64,000 bases of DNA, taken from assembly GCF_002953255.1 (NCBI RefSeq), contig NZ_CP026498.1:18728-82727 (forward strand). Reading direction: 5' to 3'. Of the stretch, positions 52,276 to 61,034 are shown in pieces; position 1 is the stretch's first letter, and each line of letters opens with the position of its first letter. The notes under the pieces were generated by a model. It was given only the letters and a program-made list of their open reading frames with translations, did not search any database and was not told the origin of the DNA. Source of the stretch: Streptomyces sp. CB01881. Lineage in GTDB: Bacteria > Actinomycetota > Actinomycetes > Streptomycetales > Streptomycetaceae. The translations under genes and the position numbers were made by a program.

Positions 52276-53988
52276 TCACCCGCCCAGCGGCGCCCACCAG
52301 ACCAGCCTCGTGCCGCCCTCCGGCACCGGCGCGATCTCGAACACCCCGCCCACGCCGTCGGCCCGCTCCGCCAGGTTGCGCAGACCGCTGCGCCGCCCCT
52401 GCTCCGGGATTCCGACGCCGTCGTCCTGGACGGTCAGCCGCACCTGCGCCCCGGTCGCCTGGAGCACCACCTCGACCCGGCGGGCCCCGGCGTGCCGGGC
52501 GGCGTTGCTGAGCGCCTCGCCCAGGACCGCCACGACGTGGTCGGCGACCTCCGCCGGGACGTCCGTGTCCAGCAGGCCCTCCATGCTCAGCCTCGGCGGG
52601 AACCCGAGGACGGCCTGGGCCTCCTCCGCCGTCCGGACCACCCGGGCCCGCAGGCCCTGCCCGGCCCCCTCCTCCCGGGCCCGGAGGCCGAAGATGGTCG
52701 AGCGGATGATCTTGATGGTCTCGTCGAGGTCCCCGACCGCCCGGAGCACGCGGTCGGACGCCCCGGAGTGGTCGATGAACCGGGCCGCGCTCTGCAGCGT
52801 CATGCCGGTGGCGAAGAGCCGCTGGATCGCGAGGTCGTGCAGATCGCGGGCGATCCGGTCCCGGTCCTCCAGCATGGCGAGCTGCTCGGCGTCGCGGCGC
52901 CGCTCCCCGAGCTCCAGCGCCAGCGCCGCCTGGTCGGCGAAGCCGAGCAGCGGTCCGATCTCCCGCTCGGTGAACAGCGCCTCCCCCGCCCGCCGGGCGA
53001 GCAGCAGCACCCCCGCGATGCGCCCGGCGGAACGGCCCAGCGGCACCGCCACCGCCGGCCCCAGACCCTCGAACCGACGCGGGCCGGCGGTCAGCCGCGG
53101 ATCGCCGTCCAGGTCGGCCGTGGTGACCGGTGATCCGTCGGCGCACGCCTGGCCCGACAGCGACCCGTCCTGCGGCACCACCAGACCCAGCCGCCGGGCG
53201 GTGTCCCCGCCGAGCGCCAGTTCCACCCGCAGCGTGTCCGCCCCGGCGACCGGCACCGAGACGTCCGCCAGGTCCGCCCCGGTGATCTCCCGTGCCCGCT
53301 GCGCGATCAGTTCCACGACGTCCGAGCGGGACGTCCCCGACAGCAGGGTCCGGTTGATCTCCGCGCTCGCGCTCAGCCAGCGCTGCTGGCGCTGCGCCTC
53401 CTCGTACAGCCGGGCGTTGTCGATCGCGACGCCCGCCGCGACGGCCAGCGTCGCGATCACCGACTCGTCGTCGGCGTCGAACTCCTCGCCGCCCCGCTTG
53501 TCGGTGAGGTAGAGATTGCCGAACACCTCGTCACGCACCCGGACCGGGACGCCGAGGAAGGTCCGCATCGTGGGGTGGTGCGCCGGGCAGCCGTAGGAGG
53601 CCGGGTGCTCGTTGAGGTCCGCCAGCCGCAGCGCCTCCGGGTGCCGGATCAGCTCGCCGAGCAGCCCCTTGCCGGTCGGGTAGAGGCCGATCCTCGCGAT
53701 CTCCTCCTCCGACAGGCCCACCGTCAGGAACTGCGACAGCGTTTCGCCGTCCGGCCCGATCACGCCGAGCGCGGCGTAGCCGGCGTCGACCAGCACGGCG
53801 GCCGCCTCGACGATCCGCCGCAGCACCTGCGTCAGATCCAGCTCGCGGCCCACCGACAGCACGGCCTCCAGCAGGCTGTGCACCCGGTCGCGGGTGCCCC
53901 GGGCCGCGTCGATGCGCGCCTGGAGCTCCTCCAGCAGCTCGTCCAACCGCAGCTGTGGAATGCGCGACCGCTCTACGTCGCCGCCCAC
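52276..53988 (-). CDS. DevS/DosT-like two-GAF sensor histidine kinase
   Basis: The 570-residue protein starts at GTG 53988 with GGAGGG five bases upstream. Two GAF domains (about residues 45-195 and 215-365) are followed by HisKA_3 with H384 in DRDRIARDLHDLAIQRLFAT and HATPase motifs (LGEALSNAARHAGARRVEVV, DDGVGIPEQGRRSGLRNLAE). The first GAF has H138 in AHHPTMRTFLGVPVRV; this His is at the place I recall as the haem ligand of mycobacterial DevS. It should sense O2/NO/redox and phosphorylate the DevR-like regulator. Its close paralogue starts at 62587. Confidence 0.93.
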   Translation of the reverse strand: MGGDVERSRIPQLRLDELLEELQARIDAARGTRDRVHSLLEAVLSVGRELDLTQVLRRIVEAAAVLVDAGYAALGVIGPDGETLSQFLTVGLSEEEIARIGLYPTGKGLLGELIRHPEALRLADLNEHPASYGCPAHHPTMRTFLGVPVRVRDEVFGNLYLTDKRGGEEFDADDESVIATLAVAAGVAIDNARLYEEAQRQQRWLSASAEINRTLLSGTSRSDVVELIAQRAREITGADLADVSVPVAGADTLRVELALGGDTARRLGLVVPQDGSLSGQACADGSPVTTADLDGDPRLTAGPRRFEGLGPAVAVPLGRSAGRIAGVLLLARRAGEALFTEREIGPLLGFADQAALALELGERRRDAEQLAMLEDRDRIARDLHDLAIQRLFATGMTLQSAARFIDHSGASDRVLRAVGDLDETIKIIRSTIFGLRAREEGAGQGLRARVVRTAEEAQAVLGFPPRLSMEGLLDTDVPAEVADHVVAVLGEALSNAARHAGARRVEVVLQATGAQVRLTVQDDGVGIPEQGRRSGLRNLAERADGVGGVFEIAPVPEGGTRLVWWAPLGG

Positions 53989-54201
53989 CGGTGCCCTCCT
54001 CGTCCCCGCCGTGCCCCTGCCGTGCTCCTGGCATGTCTCCGCCGTTCTCCGGCGACGACCCCGATTCTGGCAGAGCCCCCGCGACCAGCGGAACGGCACC
54101 GGGCACCCGCCCGGGGCCCGGGGCCGGCGGGCGGGGCCGGAGGGCGTCAGGGCGTCAGGGCGTCAGGGCGTCAGGGCATGGGGACGTGTCTCACGCGTGG
54201 A

Positions 54202-54864
54202 TCAGGCACCGTGATCGGTCGGGCGGGAAGCCTTGTCCGTCCAGCCTCGGGCGAGGGCCAGTCGGCCTGACCGGTGTGCCTCGCGCTGTTCGGTGACCCA
54301 TCGCTCCACCTGGTCCACGGATGCCGCCGGCGACCGGCCGCTGGTGTCGATCAGGTGGGTGCGCCATCGCGGGTCCCCGGCGGTCCACGTGGTCCACCGG
54401 TGCCAGGCCATCTCCGGCCGGCTCCCGTCGATGATGACGTCGGGCCGGAAGCGCGGGTCGCGGGCGTGCCCACGGTGCCAGGCCGCCCAGCCGCAGAAGG
54501 CGTCGGTAGCGGCCTGATCCCATCGGCCGCCGTCGCGTACGGCGAGTCGGTCGCGCCGGTCCTGGTCGGCGACATCGATCAGGCAGACGGCGATCCCGTC
54601 CAGCAGCGGTGCCGAGGGGGCGGCCAGAACCTCGCCCAGCGGCGAGTTGCCGGACAGCAGCAGGTCCATTCCGCGGGCCTGGTACTCCAGCGCGCGGCGC
54701 ACCCACACCTCGGTCGTGCGATGGCGCCAGTCGGGCGGGATCGGTGGGTCCGGGACGCCGACCTCGTCGAAGTCGTGCACCACGACCCCGTCCAGTCGGT
54801 CGGCGACGGCGAAGGCGAGCGTGGTCTTGCCCGCTCCGCTGGAGCCGGTCAGCTTCAGCAGCAT
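54202..54864 (-). CDS. P-loop kinase-like ATP-binding protein
   Basis: The 220-residue form is read from ATG 54864 (MLLKLTGSSGAGKTTLAFAV), where the Walker A motif starts directly after the first strand. A VHDFDEVGVPDP segment, LLLSGNSPLGEVLAAP, and VIIDGSRPEMAWHRWTTWTA follow. It resembles the AAA/adenylate-kinase-like small proteins that may phosphorylate nucleosides or small antibiotics. A GGGCGTCA repeat tract lies at 54147-54180 beyond the stop. The substrate is unknown. Confidence 0.7.
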   Translation of the reverse strand: MLLKLTGSSGAGKTTLAFAVADRLDGVVVHDFDEVGVPDPPIPPDWRHRTTEVWVRRALEYQARGMDLLLSGNSPLGEVLAAPSAPLLDGIAVCLIDVADQDRRDRLAVRDGGRWDQAATDAFCGWAAWHRGHARDPRFRPDVIIDGSRPEMAWHRWTTWTAGDPRWRTHLIDTSGRSPAASVDQVERWVTEQREAHRSGRLALARGWTDKASRPTDHGA

Positions 54865-54975
54865 CCGGCCAGGATGACAGGCCGCCAAGGTTTCCGACCG
54901 GGATTTTCGGGCCCCGGCGGTCCTCCGCACTCGCCGGACTCCTCCCGCCGGCCCGCCGGCCACTCGTCGGCCTGG

Positions 54976-55953
54976 TCACCCGGCCTGGTGGACGGGCTCC
55001 GGCGTGGTGGGCTCCGGCGTGGTGGGCTCCGGCGTGGTGGGCTCCGGCGCGACCGCCGGGGTGCGGGGAGGTTCGGCGGGTACGCGCCCGCCCGTGCGGA
55101 CGACGGCGACACCGGCGGTCACCACGCAGGCGACACCCACCAGGCCGGCCGGACCGGGGATCTGGCCGAGCAGCACGGCGCCGATGGCCGTGGCGATGGC
55201 CGGCTCCAGGCTCATCAGGGTGCCGAAGGCGGCGGTGGTGAGCCGTCGGAGGGCCAGGAGTTCGAGGCAGAAGGGGAGCAGCGGCGCGAGTGCGGCCAGG
55301 AGCAGGCCGACGAGCACCAGCGACGGCGTGAGCCCGCCGATCGCGGACGGGCCGGCGAGGACGGTGGTGACGAGCGCGGCGGTCGGCAGGGACACCGCGA
55401 GTCCCTTGAGGCCCTCCACCTGGTCGCCGGCGTGCTGGGTGAGGACGATGTAACCGGCCCAGCAGGCGCCGGCGCCGAGCGCGAGGGCGATGCCGACGAG
55501 GTCCGTGCCGCCGTGCCAGGGTTCGGTCAGCAGCAGGACTCCCGCGCCGGCCAGCGCGCTCCACCGCAACAGACCGGCCCGGCGCCCGCCGTACAGGGAG
55601 ACCGCGAGCGGGCCGAGGTACTCCAGCGCGCTCGCCGTGCCGAGCGGGATGCGGGCGACGGCGAGCATGAACAGGGACATCATCCCCGCGGTGACCACAC
55701 CGAGGGCCAGGCAGGCCCGCAGGCCGGCGCGGGTGAAGTCGGCGCGCCGGGGCCGGGCCAGCACCAGCAGGATCAGCCCGGCCCAGACCAGCCGGAGCCA
55801 GGCGGCGGCGACCGGGCCGAGCCGGTCGAACTGGGCGGCCGAGAGGGCGAGGCCGGCCTGGACGCTGGTCATGGCGGCGAGCGCCATGGCAGCGCCGTAC
55901 CGGGAGCCGCCACGGCTCGACAGGGCCTGCTTGTGCGGGGTCATGGGGATCAT
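54976..55953 (-). CDS. EamA-family (DMT) exporter
   Basis: The protein has about 325 residues and ten membrane segments in the two-EamA-domain arrangement (RhtA/YdcZ-like): ALAAMTSVQAGLALSAAQFD, LEYLGPLAVSLYGGRRAGLL, ALGAGACWAGYIVLTQHAGD and FGTLMSLEPAIATAIGAVLL. It probably exports amino acids or small metabolites. The C-terminus is a run of TTPEP repeats coded by 15-bp DNA repeats (54990-55050). ATG 55953 lies without a good ribosome site; ATG 55944 is possible. It is divergent from a LysR gene across a palindrome. Confidence 0.88.
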   Translation of the reverse strand: MIPMTPHKQALSSRGGSRYGAAMALAAMTSVQAGLALSAAQFDRLGPVAAAWLRLVWAGLILLVLARPRRADFTRAGLRACLALGVVTAGMMSLFMLAVARIPLGTASALEYLGPLAVSLYGGRRAGLLRWSALAGAGVLLLTEPWHGGTDLVGIALALGAGACWAGYIVLTQHAGDQVEGLKGLAVSLPTAALVTTVLAGPSAIGGLTPSLVLVGLLLAALAPLLPFCLELLALRRLTTAAFGTLMSLEPAIATAIGAVLLGQIPGPAGLVGVACVVTAGVAVVRTGGRVPAEPPRTPAVAPEPTTPEPTTPEPTTPEPVHQAG

Positions 55954-56001
55954 TGGACCGCCTGATGACCATTGCCGTCCACGTGCCATTTCTGGACAGT
56001 C

Positions 56002-56020
56002 CGTTCATGAATCATGAACG
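56002..56020. promoter_or_regulatory. Perfect 19-bp palindrome between EamA and LysR genes
   Basis: CGTTCATGA-A-TCATGAACG is a perfect interrupted palindrome in the divergent promoter region and overlaps a possible LysR start codon (56014). It is the natural candidate for the LysR autoregulatory site, although classic LysR boxes are T-N11-A. Confidence 0.6.
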
Positions 56021-56028
56021 ATGGAGTG

Positions 56029-56937
56029 ATGGACACCCGCCGTCTCGCCCTGCTCTGCGAGCTGACGCGCCTCGGCTCGATGCGCGCCGTCGCCGAGAGC
56101 CTCCACGTCACGACCTCGACCGTGTCGCAGCAGCTCGCCGCACTGTCGAAGGAGGTGGGGCAGGTGCTCGTCGAGCCGGACGGGCGCGGGGTGCGGCTGA
56201 CCCCGGCCGGCCGGCGGCTCGCCGAGCACGGGGCGCGCATCCTGGACGCGGTGGAGGCCGCCCGGATCGACCTGAGCGCGGGCGCCGAGCCGAACGGCAC
56301 GGTGCGGGTGGCCGGCTATCTCACGGCGGTGCGGGACCACCTCCTCCCCCTGGTCGTCCGGCTGGCCGAGGCGTACCCGCGGGTGCGGCTGCTGGTGCGC
56401 GAGCACGAACCGCCGGAGTCACTGGCACTGCTGGCGGACGACACGGTGGACCTGGCGCTCACCTACGACTACAACCTCGCGCCGGCCCCGGTCGACCCCT
56501 CGGCCGACGCGGCCCCACTGTGGACGGCCCGGTGCGGGCTGGGCGTACCGGCGGGCCTGGACGTGCCCGCCGGCGGCGCCGTCCGGATCTTCACCGCCTG
56601 TGCCGGGCTGGACTGGATCGTCAACTCCCGCCACACCGCCGACGAGGTGGTGGTGCGCACGCTCTCCTCGATGGCGGGGTTCGACCCCCGGGTCACCCAC
56701 CGCGCCGACAGCCTCGGCCTCGTCGAGCACATGGTCGCCGCCGGCCTGGGCGTGGCGCTGCTGCCCGCGGGACGTCCGCCCGTCCCCGGTGTTCGCTTCG
56801 TCCCGCTGGACGACCCGCCCGTCGTGCTGCGCGCGTACGCGGTGGCGCGCCACGGCCGGCTGCGGTGGCCGGCACTCTCGCTGGTCCGCGAACTGCTGCG
56901 CGAGCAGGCCGACCCGGCCGGCGGGCCCCGGGCCTGA
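56029..56937 (+). CDS. LysR-type transcriptional regulator
   Basis: The 302-residue protein has an N-terminal HTH (RLALLCELTRLGSMRAVAES, LHVTTSTVSQQLAALSKEVG) and a periplasmic-binding-like effector domain (TVRVAGYLTAVRDHLLPLVV, MVAAGLGVALLPAG). ATG 56029 (MDTRRLALLCEL) is preferred because ATG 56014 lies inside the operator palindrome. It is divergent from the EamA exporter and probably controls it, inducing export of the molecule it binds. Confidence 0.88.
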   Translation: MDTRRLALLCELTRLGSMRAVAESLHVTTSTVSQQLAALSKEVGQVLVEPDGRGVRLTPAGRRLAEHGARILDAVEAARIDLSAGAEPNGTVRVAGYLTAVRDHLLPLVVRLAEAYPRVRLLVREHEPPESLALLADDTVDLALTYDYNLAPAPVDPSADAAPLWTARCGLGVPAGLDVPAGGAVRIFTACAGLDWIVNSRHTADEVVVRTLSSMAGFDPRVTHRADSLGLVEHMVAAGLGVALLPAGRPPVPGVRFVPLDDPPVVLRAYAVARHGRLRWPALSLVRELLREQADPAGGPRA

Positions 56938-57298
56938 GCAGGTCCGCGAGCAGGCCCAGGACGAACACCCGTGCCCGGCGGCGCGGTTCCATCCGGGCGA
57001 ACCGGCCCGCGATCCGCCCCATGGCCACATCGAACGCCTCCCGCCAACGGACGGGGTCTCTCCTGTGGCCCGCAGCCACCGACCGGTCTTCTGTCTTCAC
57101 ACGCCGGTGATCATCGGTGGCGCCGCACCCGACTCCGCACCGGTCCTGGCCAGCACCATCACCATCCATGACTGAACTGCTGAGCGGCCGGGCGCTCGTC
57201 GCCGTCCATCCGGTGTGACCGCCATCACGCTTGGGTGGTGTCACATCTGACGCCGCTGCCCTGTCTTCATGCCGGAAACGAGAGAAGGGATCGTGAAG
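56938..57298. other. Gap without recognised gene
   Basis: No conserved-looking frame was found on either strand. The plus-strand reading ARFHPGEPARDPPHGHIE is out of frame with both neighbours. The flavodoxin promoter should lie near 57200-57260. Confidence 0.5.
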
Positions 57299-57769
57299 AT
57301 GAAGGCCGTCATCGTGTGCGCCTCCGTGTCGCACGGCAATACGCGTCGCGTCGCCGCCGGAATGGCCCAGATACTGGGCGCGAAGGTCGTCTCCCCCGAG
57401 CAGGCCGACCTGACGGAGCTGGCCGACGCCGACCTCGTGGGATTCGGCTCGGGTGTCTTCTACGGCAGACTCCACCCCCGCCTGACCGACTTCGTCAAGG
57501 CACTTCCCCCCAGGCGGGGCCGGGCGTTCGTGTTCGCCACCAGCGGGCTCCCCGAGATCCCGCCGGCGCCTTTCACCCGCCCCCTGGTCCAACTCCTCGA
57601 AGGCAAGGGCTTCCAGGTGGAGGGGAGCTTCTCATGCCGGGGGTTCGACACCTGGATGCCCTTCAAGCTCGTCGGCGGCATCAACAAACAGCGGCCGAAC
57701 ACCGAGGACCTGGCCGCCGCGCGGGCGTTCGCCGAGCGGCTGCGGGACAGGCAAGGGCCGGCGTCCTGA
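57299..57769 (+). CDS. Flavodoxin family protein
   Basis: The 156-residue protein is read from ATG 57299, with AAGGG nine bases upstream. The first phosphate loop IVCASVSHGNTRRVAAGMAQ and the downstream DADLVGFGSGVFYGRLHPRL and FVFATSGLPEIPPAPFTRPL are the FMN-binding loops of flavodoxins. It is a soluble one- or two-electron carrier; the partner is unknown. A flavin electron carrier fits the redox theme of this end of the window. Confidence 0.88.
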   Translation: MKAVIVCASVSHGNTRRVAAGMAQILGAKVVSPEQADLTELADADLVGFGSGVFYGRLHPRLTDFVKALPPRRGRAFVFATSGLPEIPPAPFTRPLVQLLEGKGFQVEGSFSCRGFDTWMPFKLVGGINKQRPNTEDLAAARAFAERLRDRQGPAS

Positions 57770-57884
57770 CCAGTGCCGCTCCGGGGCGTCGGCCTCCACT
57801 GCATCCTGAAGCTCACGCGCCGCCCCGGCGGATTCCGGCCCGCGCCGCCCCGGGGCAGGGCGGCGCGGCCTTCGACGGGAAGAC

Positions 57885-58091
57885 TCAGACGGCGCCGAAG
57901 TCGCCGACCCGGACGGCGGCGACGAAGGACTGCCAGGCGGAGGCGGGGAAGAGGAGGGCGGGGCCGTCGGGGTCCTTGGAGTCACGGACGGGCATGACAC
58001 CGGGGAAGCCGTCGGCCACCTCGACGCACGCGCCGCCGCCACCACTGAAGGAGCTCTTCCTCCAACGCGCGTCTTTCAGATCGACGTCCAT
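57885..58091 (-). CDS. DUF397 small protein
   Basis: The 68-residue protein reads MDVDLKDARWRKSSFSGGGG, then CVEVADGFPGVMPVRDSKDP and FPASAWQSFVAAVRVGDF, the full DUF397 pattern (W-R-K-S-S-x-S, C-V-E-V-A, V-R-D-S-K-D). DUF397 genes pair with XRE genes in streptomycetes (whiJ/bldB-type systems) and are thought to modulate the DNA-binding partner. Here the start codon overlaps the end of the XRE gene by 16 bases. Confidence 0.92.
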   Translation of the reverse strand: MDVDLKDARWRKSSFSGGGGACVEVADGFPGVMPVRDSKDPDGPALLFPASAWQSFVAAVRVGDFGAV

Positions 58092-58915
58092 TCAAAATCC
58101 CTCCGTACCGAGCGGATCATCGCCATCGAGTCGGCCTGGTTCATGGCCTCGATCTGAAGTCGATCGTAGCTCTTGACCAGCGGGAGAACGGCTTCGGCCT
58201 CGCGATCGAGGAACCCCCGCTGCTCATTTTCGGAGTACCCGAGCACCCTGCGATCAGGCATGGTAAGGAGGAAAACCATGCGCATGAACGGCCGATTCTC
58301 CCCGAGGCTGAACGGGGCCACCTGGATGGCGATGTCCGGCCGCTGAGCCATCGCCTCAAGGTGCAGGAGCTGGGCGATCATCACATCCCGGCCTCCGATC
58401 GGTCGGCGGATGCAGCTCTCGTCCAGGACCGCGTGGACGAGCGGCGGTGACGTCCGTTCTAGGCACTGCTGCCTTGTCGTCAGAAAGTTCACACGCTCCT
58501 CGGCTTGTCCCCGGGTCGCGCTTCCCTGCCTGACATGCCCGGCCTCCAGAGCGGTTGCGTACTCCACGGTCTGCAACAACCCGGGAACGACATCGATCTC
58601 GAACAGGCGAATCTCCGCCGCCCGCGACTCGTAGTTCGCGTACTCCGGGAACCCCGGCACCAGGGCCGTGTGCCGGTGCTGCCAGTACATCAGCGACAGG
58701 GTGCCGCCGGTCTCCAGCACCTCGTCCGCCTTGGCGGCGAACTTTTCACTCGGAGGGCGCTGCGCAAGTTCGACGAACGAAACGTAGGACGGGTCGTACT
58801 TGACCTTGCGCGCCAGCTGCGCCTGCGTCAGGCCCTGCCCCTCCCGCGACCTGCGGAGTTGGACACCGAAGGGCGCCCACGGGCTGGACGTCGGGTCAAG
58901 TTGCTTCTTGTTCAC
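58076..58915 (-). CDS. XRE-family regulator with DUF5753 domain
   Basis: The 279-residue form is read from GTG 58915, with GGGGGAG five bases upstream; ATG 58942 is possible. The HTH is LRRSREGQGLTQAQLARKVK, then YDPSYVSFVELAQRPPSEKF. The C-terminal DUF5753 domain shows the conserved VPGLLQTVEYATALEAGH and the PLVKSYDRLQIEAMNQADSM helix. Such proteins with DUF397 partners form the whiJ-like developmental and signalling pairs of streptomycetes. The gene overlaps its partner, so they are translationally coupled. Confidence 0.9.
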   Translation of the reverse strand: MNKKQLDPTSSPWAPFGVQLRRSREGQGLTQAQLARKVKYDPSYVSFVELAQRPPSEKFAAKADEVLETGGTLSLMYWQHRHTALVPGFPEYANYESRAAEIRLFEIDVVPGLLQTVEYATALEAGHVRQGSATRGQAEERVNFLTTRQQCLERTSPPLVHAVLDESCIRRPIGGRDVMIAQLLHLEAMAQRPDIAIQVAPFSLGENRPFMRMVFLLTMPDRRVLGYSENEQRGFLDREAEAVLPLVKSYDRLQIEAMNQADSMAMIRSVRRDFEWTSI

Positions 58916-59032
58916 GGCCGCTCCCCCAACATTCCTCGACATCGAGGTCAAGTCGATTGCCGCTTCCGATGCTAGCCGCCATCGCGCCACCATGGGCACG
59001 GAACGTGAATGTCCGACTTCGGAGGGTGCTCA

Positions 59033-59236
59033 ATGAGATCTGCTCGACCCGACGCGTCCACCAGGCTCCACGGCTACGGGATCCGCTGGGACCAGGCCGC
59101 CCGCCTGTACCGGGTGCGCAACGAGTTCACCGGGGCGTGGCTGCGGGACAACTCCGGCGCGCTGCTGGGATTCTCCTCCTTCACCGCCGCCGACCGGGCC
59201 TGGCGCTCCTTCGAGCCGCACCGGCGGGTGGCCTGA
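59033..59236 (+). CDS. Small hypothetical protein
   Basis: The 67-residue protein is read from ATG 59033 with GGAGGG seven bases upstream. The pattern GYGIRWDQAARLYRVRNEFT, GAWLRDNSGALLGFSSFTAA is a compact beta-rich fold, common near XRE/DUF397 genes in streptomycetes. The next gene starts on the last base of its stop codon (TGATG), so the two are coupled. Confidence 0.6.
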   Translation: MRSARPDASTRLHGYGIRWDQAARLYRVRNEFTGAWLRDNSGALLGFSSFTAADRAWRSFEPHRRVA

Positions 59237-59484
59237 TGGGACCGATCCTCAACCGCGCGACCGCCGAGCAGCGCCGTGACGCCGCCCTCGCCGTCGAGGA
59301 ACTCACCGCTGTCCTCGCGCTCGCCGACGCCAAGCTGCCGTCGCTCGAAGTGGACTGGGACTACGGCCGGCTGACCGGTGCCTACCTGATCAACCTCGGC
59401 TCCGCCCGCACCGCCCAAGTCCTGCGCATCACCGATCTCCTGCGCAAGGGCCTCCAGCACGAGCGGCAGGCCGACGGTGCCTGA
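59236..59484 (+). CDS. Small hypothetical protein coupled to the previous gene
   Basis: The 82-residue protein is read from ATG 59236, which shares a base with the upstream TGA. It is helical and charged (RATAEQRRDAALAVEELTAV, SARTAQVLRITDLLRKGLQH), with a short strand region in the middle. No family is recognised. The following 59485-59672 contains only a doubtful GTG frame with one hydrophobic helix (LLWRLSFAAVLLLALTL). Confidence 0.6.
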   Translation: MGPILNRATAEQRRDAALAVEELTAVLALADAKLPSLEVDWDYGRLTGAYLINLGSARTAQVLRITDLLRKGLQHERQADGA

Positions 59485-59672
59485 GGTCATCGCCGTCCGG
59501 CTCCTCTGGCGGCTGTCCTTCGCCGCCGTCCTCCTCCTCGCCCTCACCCTGCGCCGCGCCGCGCCACGCCGTGTCCGAGAGCACCCTCAGGCGCCGCGAC
59601 CCCCGCCGGCTCGCCGAGCTCCCCCTCCCCCCTCCACGGGCAGCGCGCCAACTGAGGCCTCCTGGGCGGCGC

Positions 59673-60179
59673 TCACGGTTCTCGCACCATGCGCAGGTTC
59701 GGCAGCCTTCCCCGCCAGAGCTCGCGCTCGCCCGTGGCCTCGAATCCGTGGCGCCGGTAGAAGCGGATCGCGCGCGTGTTGTAGTCGGTGACCCACAGCC
59801 GCACGGGTGTGTCCCCCGCCCACGCGAGGAACTCGCGCATCATCCGGTCGCCGAGACCCTGGCCCTGGGCTTCGTTCGACAGGTACATCGGGCCGAGCGT
59901 GACCGTCTCCTCCCGGCGGCCGCAGACGAAGCCGACGGTCTGCGCCCCGGAGCGGGCGACGAGGCAGAACAACAGGTCCGGCTGCCGCAGCGCCGCCTCG
60001 ATGAACGCCCGCCACCCGGCGATCCCGTCCGCCGTGGCGGAGGAGCCGTGCTGCTCGCGGATCCAGGCTTCGTCGATCCCCGCGTCCTCGCAGGGATACG
60101 TCTCCAGCCAGACCCTCAACTGAAGAGGGCCGAGAGCCGGGGCGTCGTCGGGGCGGGGCGGTTCGAGTACGTGGGGCAT
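59673..60179 (-). CDS. GNAT family N-acetyltransferase
   Basis: The 168-residue protein is read from ATG 60179 (MPHVLEPPRPDDAPALGPLQ), possibly leaderless (GAGAAT upstream). Motif A is LYLSNEAQGQGLGDRMMREF (the Q-G-x-G-x-G/A acetyl-CoA loop), motif B VRLWVTDYNTRAIRFYRRHG. The N-terminal substrate part is typical of small-molecule or peptide acetyltransferases. The substrate is unknown. Confidence 0.92.
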   Translation of the reverse strand: MPHVLEPPRPDDAPALGPLQLRVWLETYPCEDAGIDEAWIREQHGSSATADGIAGWRAFIEAALRQPDLLFCLVARSGAQTVGFVCGRREETVTLGPMYLSNEAQGQGLGDRMMREFLAWAGDTPVRLWVTDYNTRAIRFYRRHGFEATGERELWRGRLPNLRMVREP

Positions 60180-60311
60180 GGACCCATTCTCGACGGCCCG
60201 GGGACCCTGCAGACCGGGGCCCCGGGGCAACCTGCGCGCGCAGCAGTCCGGTTCACCTTCGCCCAGGGGCTGTCCTGGACCCGGGCCGGCGCCACCGGGA
60301 CCGACGTCCCG

Positions 60312-60986
60312 TCAGGCGGTGCCAAGGCGGCGGCCGGTGATCTCGTCGGGGCGGATGCGCACCCAGAGCGGACGGTCGCCGCCGGCCCACGGGGTGGTGC
60401 CGGGCAGTTGCGAGAGCCGCTCTGCCTCGTCGGAGTCGTCGACGTGGTGCGCCTCGCCCAGCACCAGCACGCTCCAGCCGCGGCTCAGGTGGTCGTCGAT
60501 GTGGTCGACCTGGAACGAGACCGGCGAGCCGTCCGCCGGCGCGGCGCTGCCCCGGGCCGCCGTGCGGTAGACGATCGTGCCCTCGGTCACCGCGTAGTTG
60601 ACCGGGTAGACGGCCGGCCCCGGCTGGACGGGGAGCCCGACCCGGCCGACACCGTGGGTGCCGATGAGCGACCAGCACTCCGGCTCGGTGAGGTGGAGCA
60701 GGAGCGGTCGCGGCCCGGGTGCGGACTGCCCCGGCGGGGCGTCGGCGCGGCCCTCCAACAACTCGGACCAGGACATCCGCAGGGCCCCGCCGATCCGGGC
60801 GAACCCGGCCGGGTCGAAGGCCGGGCCCGCGTTCAGCAGGTGCCGGAGGTAGCGGGGTGCCATCGCGGCCTGGTAGGCCAGCATCTGGTCGGTCATGCCG
60901 AGTTGGTCGCGCCGCTCGACGACGCGGCGGGCGACGTCGGCGGGGTCGGCCCGGCCGATGACGTCGGGGTCGGGGGTGTGGTTCAC
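60312..60986 (-). CDS. XRE-like HTH fused to FMN split-barrel domain
   Basis: The 224-residue protein is read from GTG 60986 with GAGGAG upstream. Residues about 15-75 are an XRE-type helix-turn-helix (VARRVVERRDQLGMTDQMLA, GFARIGGALRMSWSELLEGR). Residues about 95-220 are a PNPOx-like split barrel (LLLHLTEPECWSLIGTHGVG, YPVNYAVTEGTIVYRTAARG, WSVLVLGEAHHVDDSDEAER). The architecture suggests a flavin- or redox-responsive regulator, or a fusion that uses the barrel as sensor. It is a frequent DosR-regulon type in actinobacteria. Confidence 0.88.
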   Translation of the reverse strand: MNHTPDPDVIGRADPADVARRVVERRDQLGMTDQMLAYQAAMAPRYLRHLLNAGPAFDPAGFARIGGALRMSWSELLEGRADAPPGQSAPGPRPLLLHLTEPECWSLIGTHGVGRVGLPVQPGPAVYPVNYAVTEGTIVYRTAARGSAAPADGSPVSFQVDHIDDHLSRGWSVLVLGEAHHVDDSDEAERLSQLPGTTPWAGGDRPLWVRIRPDEITGRRLGTA

Positions 60987-61034
60987 GGTGGCTCCTCGGC
61001 TCGTCACGGCGGTTCCCGCGCCGGCGCCCGTGGG

